Assembly (NCBI GenBank): GCA_900752815.1
Contig: CAADWS010000146.1
Coordinates: 1-14,804, forward strand
From: Bacteroidaceae bacterium
GTDB lineage: Bacteria; Bacteroidota; Bacteroidia; Bacteroidales; Bacteroidaceae
DNA: 14,804 nucleotides
Reading direction: 5' to 3'
The notes under the pieces were generated by a model. The model was given only the letters and a program-made list of their open reading frames with translations, was not told where the DNA came from and ran no database searches. Positions 1-6,649 of the stretch are shown here, piece by piece. The position numbers were made by a program, and so were the translations under genes. Position 1 is the stretch's first letter; every line of letters starts with the position of its first letter.

Positions 1-332
1 AGGCTGAAGTCTACCTCCGTCCGGAAGAAGTATCGCTTGCCATCGGTAAAGGCGGTATGAACATCAAGCTCGCTTCCATGCTGACAGGATACACCATCGA
101 CGTATTCCGCGAGGTTGAAGGCGGAGAACAGACAGAGGACATCTATCTCGACGAATTCAATGACGAAATCGACCAGTGGGTAATCGATGCCATCAAGGCC
201 ATCGGGCTTGACACGGCCAAGGACGTACTCAACGCCCCCCGCGAAATGCTCATTGAAAAAGCCGACCTGGAGGAAGACACCGTTGACGAAGTGCTCCGCA
301 TCCTCCGCTCCGAATTTGAAGATGAAGCATAA
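1..332 (+). CDS. nusA: Transcription termination/antitermination factor NusA, C-terminal end (partial)
   Basis: The reading frame is already open at base 3 and the 5' part of the gene lies outside the window. About 109 residues are visible. They begin in the second KH RNA-binding domain, where the sequence EVSLAIGKGGMNIKLA carries the GxxG loop typical of NusA KH2. A helical tail of about 70 acidic residues follows (IKAIGLDTAKDVLNA and then a DLEEDTVDEVL helix), ending in EFEDEA. NusA binds RNA polymerase and nascent RNA to modulate pausing, termination and antitermination. The methionine at 57 is internal and is not the start. nusA directly upstream of infB is a widespread bacterial arrangement, which supports the call. 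The separation from infB is 98 bp and contains a palindrome. The identification is firm; only its full length is unknown. Confidence 0.95.
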   Translation, partial: AEVYLRPEEVSLAIGKGGMNIKLASMLTGYTIDVFREVEGGEQTEDIYLDEFNDEIDQWVIDAIKAIGLDTAKDVLNAPREMLIEKADLEEDTVDEVLRILRSEFEDEA

Positions 333-356
333 GCCCCGCCACGTGTGCGGACTGGA

Positions 357-404
357 TAGTTAATGGCGAACAGTTGGCTCCGCCAAACTATTCACTGTTA
401 ACTA
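357..404. repeat. REP-like imperfect palindrome in the nusA-infB gap
   Basis: The outer arms TAGTTAA (357-363) and TTAACTA (398-404) are perfectly complementary. The inner arms TTGGC (374-378) and GCCAA (382-386) close a three-base loop, TCC. The middle part pairs only imperfectly. The layout resembles short intergenic repeated palindromes of the REP type, but the copy number elsewhere in the genome cannot be seen here. No T-run follows, so it is not an obvious intrinsic terminator. It would be transcribed if nusA and infB share a message. Confidence 0.5.
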
Positions 405-430
405 CTAACGTTATAGCTTAAACAAAAAGA

Positions 431-3400
431 ATGAGTATCAGATTAAATAAAGTCATTAAAGAATTCAATGTCGGTCTTCAAACTGTAGTCGACTTCCTGG
501 GAAAGAAAGGATTTACCATCAACGCTTCGCCCAGCGAGAAAATCAGTGACGAGCAGTATGAACTGCTCCGCAAGGAATTCGGCGCCGACAAAGTACTGCG
601 CAACGAGGCGGAAAAAATGTTGCAAAGCCGCCAAAAGAAAAAAGTACAGAAAGAAACAGCACCCGCCGAAGTCATTAAGACCCGCGTGCCCAAGGATATG
701 AGACCCCAGATTGTCATCAAAGGCAGTATCGACCTGAATGCAAGACCCGGAACTCCCACAGCCACAACTCCGGCAACATCTCATGTTGCCAACGAGACTG
801 AGGAAACCGCTGCACCGACAGCACAAATCGCAGAAGCCGAAACTAAAACACCGGCCACCAGCGAAGCACAACCGGACAAGCAGCAGGCACCGGCACAGAA
901 TGACACGACACCGGTAACTCCGGCTGCAGCCAACGTTGCAGAAAAGGCACAGACATCCACCGATTCTCCGGCCAGTGCTTCTGTAGAGATGCCCGAAAAG
1001 CCACAACAGGAACCGGCCAGCGCTCCCGAGGTAAAAGCCGAAGCAACTGCTTCCACCCCGTCAAGCACTACGAGTCCGTCCACACCTCAGGCACCTGCCG
1101 CCAACGAGAAAAAGGCACAGACGAGGCCCAGTGTAGAGGAACGTGCCGCCGCAATCGGAGAAGAAAACAACGGTGTGTTCAAACTGCACGCAAAAACCGA
1201 AATCACGGCGCCCAAGGTATTGGGCACCATCGACCTTTCGGCCATCAATCAAACCACCCGGCCCAAGAAGAAGACGAAAGAAGAGCGCCGCAAGGAACGT
1301 GAAGAAAAAAATCGTCAGAACACCGGCCTAGCCAACGGCGGGGAGAAGAAAAAACGCAACCGCATCGGGAAAGAACGCGTCGACGTCAACGCTGCCGCCA
1401 ACCAGCAGGGCAACGGCGGAAAAGACCGTAACCGGCAGGGCAACAACGGAGGCGGACAGCAGGGCGGCAACAACGCCAACAACGGGAAGCGCAACAACAA
1501 GGAACGCAACCGCAAGCCCGCTCCCGTGCTGAAACCTGAAATTTCGGAAGAAGACGTAGCCAAGCAGGTAAAAGAAACCCTGGCACGCCTCACCAACAAG
1601 CAAAAGGGCTCAAAGGGCGCCAAATACCGTAAGGAAAAGCGTGAAATGATTCGCGCACAGCACGAAGAACAGATGCTGGAGGAGAAGGCAGAAAGCAAAA
1701 TCCTCAAGCTGACAGAATTCGTAACGGCCAACGAACTGGCCACCATGATGGACGTGCCCGTTACGCAGGTAATCGCCACTTGCATGAGCATCGGCATCAT
1801 GGTCAGCATCAACCAGCGACTCGACGCCAGCACCATCGATCTCGTAACCGATGAATTCGGATTCAAGACCGAGTTTATCAGTGCTGACGTTCAGGAAGCC
1901 ATCGCCGAAGAAGAGGACAACGAAGAAGACTTGCAGCCCCGCGCGCCAATCGTAACCGTCATGGGTCACGTTGACCACGGTAAGACTTCGCTTCTCGACT
2001 ACATCCGCAAAGCCAACGTGATTGCAGGTGAGGCCGGCGGTATTACCCAGCACATCGGTGCCTACAACGTAACGCTGGAAAGCGGCCGTCACATCACCTT
2101 CCTCGACACTCCGGGTCACGAAGCCTTTACCGCCATGCGTGCCCGCGGTGCTCAGGTTACCGACATTGCCATCATCATCATCGCAGCCGATGACAACATC
2201 ATGCCGCAAACCAAGGAAGCCATCAACCACGCCGTTGCCGCCAACGTGCCCATCGTATTCGCCATCAACAAGGTGGACAAACCCACTGCCAACCCCGACA
2301 AAATCAAGGAAGGACTGGCTGCCATGAACTTCCTGGTAGAAGAATGGGGCGGAAAATACCAGAGCCAGGACATCTCGGCAAAGAAGGGAACCGGTGTGGC
2401 CGATCTGTTGGAAAAGGTGCTGCTTGAGGCTGACATGCTCGAACTCAAAGCGAACCCCAACCGCAAGGCTACCGGTACCATCATCGAGTCTTCGCTCGAC
2501 AAGGGACGTGGTTACGTGGCCACCGTACTGGTTTCCAACGGTACGCTCCGACAGGGCGACGTTGTGCTGGCCGGCACCAACTACGGCCGTGTGAAAGCTC
2601 TCTTCAACGAACGTAACCAGCGTGTGCAGGAGGTAGGACCGTCACAGGCCGCCACACTCCTCGGTTTCAACGGTGCGCCGCAGGCCGGCGACCAGTTCCA
2701 CGTAATGGAAACCGAGCAGGAAGCCCGCGAAATCTGCAACAAGCGCCAGCAGTTGCAGCGTGAGCAGGACCTCCGCACCCACAAGATGCTGACCCTCGAC
2801 GAAGTGGGCCGCCGCATCAAGCTCGGTTCGTTCAAGGAACTCAATATCATTGTCAAGGGCGACGTGGACGGCTCTGTCGAGGCTCTCTCCGACTCCTTCA
2901 TCAAGCTCTCCACCGAAACCATCGCCGTCAACGTCATCCACAAGGGCGTCGGTCAGATTTCGGAAAACGATGTCACCCTTGCCGCCGCCTCACAAGCCGT
3001 CATTGTCGGCTTCCAGGTGCGTCCCAGCCAGCCGGCACGCAAACTGGCTGAAAAGGAAGGCGTGGAAATCCGTCAGTACTCCATCATCTATGATGCCATC
3101 GAGGAAGTGAAGGAAGCGATGGAGGGTATGCTCGAACCTGTTCTGAAGGAAGAAATCACCGCCACCATCGAGGTGCGTCAGGTCTACCACATTTCGAAGG
3201 TGGGCTTCGTGGCCGGTGCCTACGTAATGGACGGAAAAGTGAAGCGTTCCGACAAGGCCCGCCTCATCCGCGACGGCATTGTGGTCTTCACCGGTGAAAT
3301 CAACGCCCTCAAGCGCTTCAAGGACGACGTCAAGGAAGTCAGCACCAACTTTGAGTGCGGTATCAGTCTGCAAAACTGCAACGACATGAAGGAAGGCGAC

Positions 3401-3445
3401 ATCATCGAAACCTTCCAGGAAATCGAAGTCAAGCAAAAACTTTAA
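431..3445 (+). CDS. infB: Translation initiation factor IF-2
   Basis: This 1004-residue GTPase delivers initiator fMet-tRNA to the 30S subunit and promotes subunit joining in the cytoplasm. An IF2_N domain occupies about residues 1-52. It is followed by a long linker, first rich in Ala, Pro, Thr and Gln (about 85-230), then basic and rich in Asn, Gly, Lys and Arg (about 280-370). A second IF2_N-like domain is at about 423-483. The G domain shows all motifs: G1 GHVDHGKT (512-519), G2 around [10 protein letters not shown]3 DTPGH (559-563), G4 NKVD (613-616) and G5 SAK (649-651). The beta-barrel domain II, domain III and the C-terminal fMet-tRNA-binding domain follow, ending in [10 protein letters not shown]. 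The length suits Bacteroidota IF-2, which tends to have a long N-terminal part. The ATG at 431 gives the conserved [12 protein letters not shown] start and sits behind an A-rich stretch without a clear Shine-Dalgarno sequence. Confidence 0.97.
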   Translation: MSIRLNKVIKEFNVGLQTVVDFLGKKGFTINASPSEKISDEQYELLRKEFGADKVLRNEAEKMLQSRQKKKVQKETAPAEVIKTRVPKDMRPQIVIKGSIDLNARPGTPTATTPATSHVANETEETAAPTAQIAEAETKTPATSEAQPDKQQAPAQNDTTPVTPAAANVAEKAQTSTDSPASASVEMPEKPQQEPASAPEVKAEATASTPSSTTSPSTPQAPAANEKKAQTRPSVEERAAAIGEENNGVFKLHAKTEITAPKVLGTIDLSAINQTTRPKKKTKEERRKEREEKNRQNTGLANGGEKKKRNRIGKERVDVNAAANQQGNGGKDRNRQGNNGGGQQGGNNANNGKRNNKERNRKPAPVLKPEISEEDVAKQVKETLARLTNKQKGSKGAKYRKEKREMIRAQHEEQMLEEKAESKILKLTEFVTANELATMMDVPVTQVIATCMSIGIMVSINQRLDASTIDLVTDEFGFKTEFISADVQEAIAEEEDNEEDLQPRAPIVTVMGHVDHGKTSLLDYIRKANVIAGEAGGITQHIGAYNVTLESGRHITFLDTPGHEAFTAMRARGAQVTDIAIIIIAADDNIMPQTKEAINHAVAANVPIVFAINKVDKPTANPDKIKEGLAAMNFLVEEWGGKYQSQDISAKKGTGVADLLEKVLLEADMLELKANPNRKATGTIIESSLDKGRGYVATVLVSNGTLRQGDVVLAGTNYGRVKALFNERNQRVQEVGPSQAATLLGFNGAPQAGDQFHVMETEQEAREICNKRQQLQREQDLRTHKMLTLDEVGRRIKLGSFKELNIIVKGDVDGSVEALSDSFIKLSTETIAVNVIHKGVGQISENDVTLAAASQAVIVGFQVRPSQPARKLAEKEGVEIRQYSIIYDAIEEVKEAMEGMLEPVLKEEITATIEVRQVYHISKVGFVAGAYVMDGKVKRSDKARLIRDGIVVFTGEINALKRFKDDVKEVSTNFECGISLQNCNDMKEGDIIETFQEIEVKQKL

Positions 3446-3451
3446 TTACGA

Positions 3452-3544
3452 CAGATGTGCGAACCAGCCCCGCCCGGGCCGTGGCAACCGCTTCCCGGCG
3501 GCTCACCATGGCAACGGCTGCAGCAGGCCGGTTCGCACATTCTG
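3452..3544. repeat. Long GC-rich inverted repeat between infB and cvpA
   Basis: The arms ATGTGCGAACC (3455-3465) and GGTTCGCACAT (3530-3540) are perfect 11-base complements. Three more pairs (CAG at 3452-3454 with CTG at 3542-3544) form across a single-base bulge. The 64-base interior is GC-rich. It contains a small CCGC/GCGG hairpin and the word TGGCAAC twice in direct orientation. There is no T-run on either side, so this is not a standard terminator. It fills most of the 123-bp gap. Confidence 0.6.
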
Positions 3545-3568
3545 TTCTTTAGTCACTAATACAAAAGT

Positions 3569-4123
3569 ATGTATCTCGACCTGTTCATCTGCGCCCTCCT
3601 GCTCTGGGCCATTTTCAGCGGCTGGCGCAACGGATTCATCAAGGAAGTATTCTCCACTATCGGTGTCATCCTCGGACTGGTGCTGGCAGCAGTACTCTAC
3701 TACTACTTCTCCGACACCATCTTCGCCATTACCGGAACCGAAACCAATATGGTGCTCAACATTGTGGCCTTTCTCCTGCTCTGGATTATTATCCCCCTGA
3801 TGCTCGGAATGGTGGCCAACATGCTAACCGCCGCACTGAAGGGACTGAGTCTGAACACCCCCAACAATATTCTCGGCATGCTCTTCAGCGTCGGTAAGTT
3901 TGCCATTCTGCTCAGCTGCGTGCTCAACATGATGCTCAAGCTCAACATCCTGTCCGAGCAGAAGGCCAAAGACTCCCACCTGCTCGAGCCCGTATGCAGC
4001 CTCATGCCTTTCGTACACGACGAACTGCATGACATGGGAGAGAAACTCTATGAAGGCGAACTCAGCGACACCATCTGGATTAAGGTGCCGCACAAGGAGA
4101 GCAACACCGAATCAGCCCAGTAA
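3569..4123 (+). CDS. cvpA: CvpA-family inner-membrane protein
   Basis: The gene encodes a 184-residue membrane protein of the CvpA family. The family is named for its requirement in colicin V production in E. coli; its biochemical role in Bacteroidota is not settled, and envelope roles have been suggested. The sequence starts MYLDLFICALLLWAIFSGWRNGFIKEVF, with the characteristic G-W-R-N-G-F turn at about residues 18-23 after the first membrane segment. Four hydrophobic segments are visible at about 1-17, 27-47, 61-87 and 101-122. A soluble, charged C-terminal tail of about 55 residues follows. The ATG at 3569 follows an A-rich leader. The stop lies 33 bp before the chosen sufB start, so the two are probably co-transcribed. 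The family assignment is good; the function is inferred only from the family. Confidence 0.85.
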   Translation: MYLDLFICALLLWAIFSGWRNGFIKEVFSTIGVILGLVLAAVLYYYFSDTIFAITGTETNMVLNIVAFLLLWIIIPLMLGMVANMLTAALKGLSLNTPNNILGMLFSVGKFAILLSCVLNMMLKLNILSEQKAKDSHLLEPVCSLMPFVHDELHDMGEKLYEGELSDTIWIKVPHKESNTESAQ

Positions 4124-4156
4124 CCTGTGCTCCGGCACGTTTTTTACACGAAAACC

Positions 4157-5629
4157 ATGACCGACGAAACCAACAAAGTTCCGGAAACGGCAAAAAACCA
4201 GCTTGTCCGTGAGATAGCCGACAAGAAATATGAATACGGCTTCACCACCGACATCCATACGGAAATTCTTGAATGCGGCATCAATGAAGACATCATCCGG
4301 CAGATTTCCAGCAAAAAGGAAGAACCCGAGTGGCTGCTGGAATTCCGCCTGAAGGCCTACCGCCACTGGCTCACCCTGGAGCAACCCAACTGGGCGCATG
4401 TCAACCTGCCCGCCATCGACTACCAGGCCATTTCCTACTACGCCGACCCCACCAAGAAAAGCAAGGAGGAAGGCAAGAAGGAAATCGACCCCGAACTGAT
4501 GAAGACCTTCGACAAGCTCGGCATCCCCCTCGAAGAACGCATGGCGCTGGCCGGTGTGGCCGTCGATGCCGTTATGGACTCCGTATCCGTGAAGACCACC
4601 TTCAAGGAGAAGCTACAGGAAAAAGGCATCATCTTCAGCTCCTTCAGCGAAGCCGTACGCGAAAATCCCGAACTTGTCCGCAAATATCTCGGCACCGTCG
4701 TGCCCTATCGCGACAACTACTTTGCCGCACTTAATTCGGCCGTATTTTCCGACGGCTCCTTTGTCTACATCCCCAAAGGCGTCCGTTGCCCCATGGAGCT
4801 CTCCACCTATTTCCGCATCAACGCGCGCAACACAGGCCAGTTTGAGCGCACGCTCATCGTGTGCGATGAAGGTGGCTACGTGTCCTATCTGGAAGGCTGC
4901 ACCGCACCGATGCGCGACGAGAACCAGCTGCACGCCGCCATCGTCGAGATTATCGTCAACAAGGAGGCCGAGGTGAAATATTCCACCGTACAGAACTGGT
5001 ATCCCGGCGATGCCGAAGGCCGCGGCGGCGTATACAATCTGGTGACCAAGCGCGGACACCTGCGCGGCGCCAACTCCAAGCTTTCCTGGACACAGGTGGA
5101 AACCGGAAGCGCCATCACCTGGAAATATCCCTCGTGCATACTCTCCGGCGACGGTTCGCAAGCTGAGTTCTACAGTGTGGCCGTCACCAACAACCATCAG
5201 GAGGCCGACACCGGCACAAAGATGATACACATCGGCAAGAACACGCGTTCCACCATCATTTCCAAGGGCATATCGGCCGGACACAGCCAGAACTCCTACC
5301 GCGGCCTGGTCAAGGTGGGCAGCAAGGCCGAAGGTGCGCGCAACTATTCGTCGTGCGATTCGCTGCTGCTCGGTTCGTCCTGCGGTGCCCACACCTATCC
5401 TTACATCGACGTGCACAACAACAACGCCATCGTCGAGCATGAGGCCACCACATCCAAGATTTCCGAGGACCAGCTTTTCTATTGCAACCAGCGGGGCATT
5501 CCCACCGAGGCGGCAGTCGACCTGATTGTCAACGGATATGCCAAGGATGTCATCAACAAGCTTCCCATGGAATTTGCCGTTGAGGCGCAAAAGCTGCTCA
5601 GCGTGTCGCTCGAAGGCAGCGTAGGATAA
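4157..5629 (+). CDS. sufB: Fe-S cluster assembly scaffold protein SufB
   Basis: SufB is the scaffold subunit of the SufBC2D complex, on which Fe-S clusters are built in the cytoplasm. The 490-residue product is full length for the family. It shows the N-terminal [16 protein letters not shown] region and the beta-helix core. Residues equivalent to important E. coli SufB positions are present: Cys248 in EGCTAP, Cys400 in SSCDSLLLG (matching E. coli Cys405), and His428-Glu429 in VEHEATTSK. The C-terminus [19 protein letters not shown] is typical. The ATG at 4157 is preferred. A GTG at 4127 is in frame but would add ten unconserved residues and nearly touch the cvpA stop. In many Bacteroidales sufC and sufD follow sufB; here they do not, and a small lipoprotein gene lies 40 bp downstream instead. 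SufC and SufD must be encoded elsewhere if the complex works as usual. Confidence 0.96.
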   Translation: MTDETNKVPETAKNQLVREIADKKYEYGFTTDIHTEILECGINEDIIRQISSKKEEPEWLLEFRLKAYRHWLTLEQPNWAHVNLPAIDYQAISYYADPTKKSKEEGKKEIDPELMKTFDKLGIPLEERMALAGVAVDAVMDSVSVKTTFKEKLQEKGIIFSSFSEAVRENPELVRKYLGTVVPYRDNYFAALNSAVFSDGSFVYIPKGVRCPMELSTYFRINARNTGQFERTLIVCDEGGYVSYLEGCTAPMRDENQLHAAIVEIIVNKEAEVKYSTVQNWYPGDAEGRGGVYNLVTKRGHLRGANSKLSWTQVETGSAITWKYPSCILSGDGSQAEFYSVAVTNNHQEADTGTKMIHIGKNTRSTIISKGISAGHSQNSYRGLVKVGSKAEGARNYSSCDSLLLGSSCGAHTYPYIDVHNNNAIVEHEATTSKISEDQLFYCNQRGIPTEAAVDLIVNGYAKDVINKLPMEFAVEAQKLLSVSLEGSVG

Positions 5630-5651
5630 CGGTCCGCCGCATCCGCCCCCT

Positions 5652-5659
5652 TATTTTTG
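5652..5659 (+). promoter_or_regulatory. Possible Bacteroides-type -7 element before the lipoprotein gene
   Basis: TATTTTTG matches the TAnnTTTG -7 consensus of the Bacteroidota primary sigma factor exactly. No TTTG-like -33 box is found at a spacing of 19-21 bases. The element ends 10 bases before the ATG at 5670, so a transcript from it would have a leader of only about 5-6 bases. It may be a weak promoter or a chance match. Confidence 0.35.
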
Positions 5660-5669
5660 TCAACCCTAT

Positions 5670-5999
5670 ATGAAGAAAATATTTGTCACCCTGTGCCTTG
5701 CCACACTCCTTGCCGGCTGCTCCGGTTCCGACAGCTATGCCGACAAGATGATTTCACTCTACGAAGATACCGCCGAAGAATACGAAAATGCCCAAACATT
5801 GCAGGAACTGGATGAATGCCGCCGCCACATGCAGGAACAGCAGCAGGAAATCCGCCGCAACGAACAGGAAGGGCGAAAGGCGCTCACTGATTCCATCAAA
5901 CGGCTCAACAAAGACGCCTACCGCAAGTATCTCGACATTCTCTACGCGGAATCGTATGCCCAGTGGATTTACACCAAGCGGCAGCACGAACTGAAATGA
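5670..5999 (+). CDS. Small predicted lipoprotein of unknown function
   Basis: I do not recognise a named family. The 109-residue product begins MKKIFVTLCLATLLAGC, a lipoprotein signal peptide with lipobox LAGC and the lipidated cysteine at residue 17. The mature protein starts CSGSDSYADKM. The remaining 90 or so residues are very rich in Glu, Gln, Arg and Lys and look almost entirely helical, probably coiled coil at about 30-75 (EEYENAQTLQELDECRRHM onward). A more aromatic end follows (YLDILYAESYAQWIYTKRQ). No catalytic motif is visible. The cysteine is followed by Ser, not Asp, which is compatible with outer-membrane sorting, and the acidic patch after it is weak evidence for surface export. 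It lies 40 bp after sufB and ends just before a terminator, so it is probably the last gene of the nusA-infB-cvpA-sufB transcription unit, possibly with its own promoter. There is no evidence that it acts in Fe-S assembly. Confidence 0.8.
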   Translation: MKKIFVTLCLATLLAGCSGSDSYADKMISLYEDTAEEYENAQTLQELDECRRHMQEQQQEIRRNEQEGRKALTDSIKRLNKDAYRKYLDILYAESYAQWIYTKRQHELK

Positions 6000-6028
6000 A
6001 ACTCCGCCCCAGCGGGCAACAACCACCG

Positions 6029-6073
6029 AAGGCCCGGACGCGTCAGCAACGACACGCCCGGGCTTTCGCTTTT
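6029..6073 (+). terminator. Rho-independent terminator after the lipoprotein gene
   Basis: The arm AAGGCCCGGACGCGT (6029-6043) pairs with ACACGCCCGGGCTT (6052-6065), with one bulge and two mismatches around a short loop. The RNA then runs through TTTCGCTTTT. It lies 30 bp past the stop codon at 5999 and probably ends the nusA-to-lipoprotein unit. Confidence 0.75.
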
Positions 6074-6208
6074 CTGCACAATCACTTCCCCAAATTCACG
6101 ACCTGCCGCCCCGCAGCAAAACTCCGGCCCTCCCCGCGGCCTTCCGGCCGTCTCCTGCCGTCGGCTGTCGCCCGCATCGCACGTGCCGCACACGCGGCTA
6201 CAACAAAC

Positions 6209-6292
6209 GTACTGACAGAAAAAACTAAAATACCGACAGTTTTTTCTAAAGTACTGATAGAAATTTCTAAAGTACTGAGTGTTTTTCCGCCC
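6209..6292. repeat. Four tandem 21-bp repeats in a gene-free region
   Basis: The units occupy 6209-6229, 6230-6250, 6251-6271 and 6272-6292, with exactly 21 bases each and no spacers. Units 1-3 share a frame of roughly GTACTGACAG, six A/T bases, then CTAAA. The six-base core changes: AAAAAA in unit 1, TTTTTT in unit 2, AAATTT in unit 3. Unit 4 is degenerate after its GTACTGA start. Because of the core swap, AGAAAAAACT (6217-6226) and AGTTTTTTCT (6238-6247) are perfect inverted repeats, and AGAAATTTCT in unit 3 is a palindrome on its own. The local base composition is far more AT-rich than the surroundings. The 21-base period equals seven codons, but no convincing gene covers it. I cannot assign it to a named repeat family. 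Confidence 0.85.
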
Positions 6293-6301
6293 CCTTCCCG
6301 G

Positions 6302-6368
6302 AGCGCTGGAACTTGTGGTGTACTGAAAAGGGTTGACCGGTTCAGCGCTAAAAACGAGTAAGGTTGAC
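6302..6368. repeat. Inverted repeat with a duplicated GGTTGAC word
   Basis: AGCGCTGGAAC (6302-6312) and GGTTCAGCGCT (6339-6349) are imperfect complements: six perfect outer pairs, then wobble and mismatch positions. GGTTGAC occurs at 6331-6337 and again at 6362-6368 in the same orientation. This directly follows the 21-bp repeats and may belong to the same intergenic element. Its function is unknown. Confidence 0.45.
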
Positions 6369-6373
6369 AACAC

Positions 6374-6482
6374 GATTTCTTATTCCCCTCAGTGCTGTCA
6401 TGCCGTTCCGCGCCCACGCTCCAATCCCCGCCGGCCGAGAAAAATCCCCTTTCGCTGCCTTCATCGGCAGACGGCTGAAAAA
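6374..6482. other. Gene-free stretch, nothing recognised
   Basis: This part of the 650-bp gap between the lipoprotein gene and the P-type ATPase has no open frame with a recognisable protein, no strong hairpin and no promoter match that I can support. Together with 6076-6208, which is GC-rich and equally featureless, it makes up most of the unexplained sequence in the gap. Confidence 0.5.
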
Positions 6483-6511
6483 CAGGGCGAGAAAGGGATT
6501 CGAACCTACCG
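6483..6511 (-). pseudogene. Possible tRNA 3'-end remnant
   Basis: Read on the minus strand, the stretch contains GGTTCGAATCC followed by CTTTCTCGCC. This looks like the T-loop, the 3' half of the T-stem and the 3' acceptor strand of a tRNA. The 5' half of the T-stem pairs at only two of five positions, and no D-arm, anticodon arm or 5' acceptor strand can be found in the next 90 bases. It is therefore not a working tRNA. It may be a fragment left by integration or rearrangement at a tRNA gene, or a chance match. Confidence 0.35.
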
Positions 6512-6528
6512 AAAAATCGAGGAGAACT

Positions 6529-6560
6529 TTTGTGCCAATACACTCTTTTACCTAAATTTG
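6529..6560 (+). promoter_or_regulatory. Bacteroides-type promoter for the P-type ATPase
   Basis: TTTG at 6529-6532 (-33 box) and TAAATTTG at 6553-6560 (-7 box, perfect TAnnTTTG) are separated by exactly 20 bases, the optimum for the Bacteroidota primary sigma factor. Transcription should start near 6565 and give an 85-base leader before the ATG at 6650. This is the best promoter match in the window. Confidence 0.75.
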
Positions 6561-6649
6561 CATCGCTTACGCCCCAGGGCGCCGCATGCGGTTGCCGCAC
6601 AGCCGGCAGTCCGCCCCAACTGCATAAAAAATTCATCCATCATTTTCAT

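Noticed and set aside
4127..4156. GTG at 4127 as the sufB start
   Set aside because: The ten extra residues do not resemble SufB N-termini, and the ATG at 4157 has an A-rich context and a conserved downstream sequence.
4613..5590. 325-residue minus-strand frame over sufB
   Set aside because: The opposite strand encodes an intact SufB with its conserved residues; the antisense product has no family resemblance.
6209..6292. CRISPR array
   Set aside because: The repeats abut directly without spacers, are only 21 bases long and diverge in the core; no cas gene is present.
5963..6361. 132-residue frame over the gap, translating the 21-bp repeats as heptads
   Set aside because: It overlaps the lipoprotein gene's 3' end out of frame and crosses its terminator, and it has no recognisable domain. 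The heptad look is just the 21-base period.
6483..6575. A complete tRNA gene on the minus strand
   Set aside because: Only the 3' part fits. There is no D-arm, no anticodon arm and no 7-bp acceptor partner within the expected distance.
6530..6649. TTG at 6530 as the ATPase start
   Set aside because: It lies between the -33 and -7 boxes of the promoter, upstream of the predicted transcription start, and the added 40 residues are not conserved.
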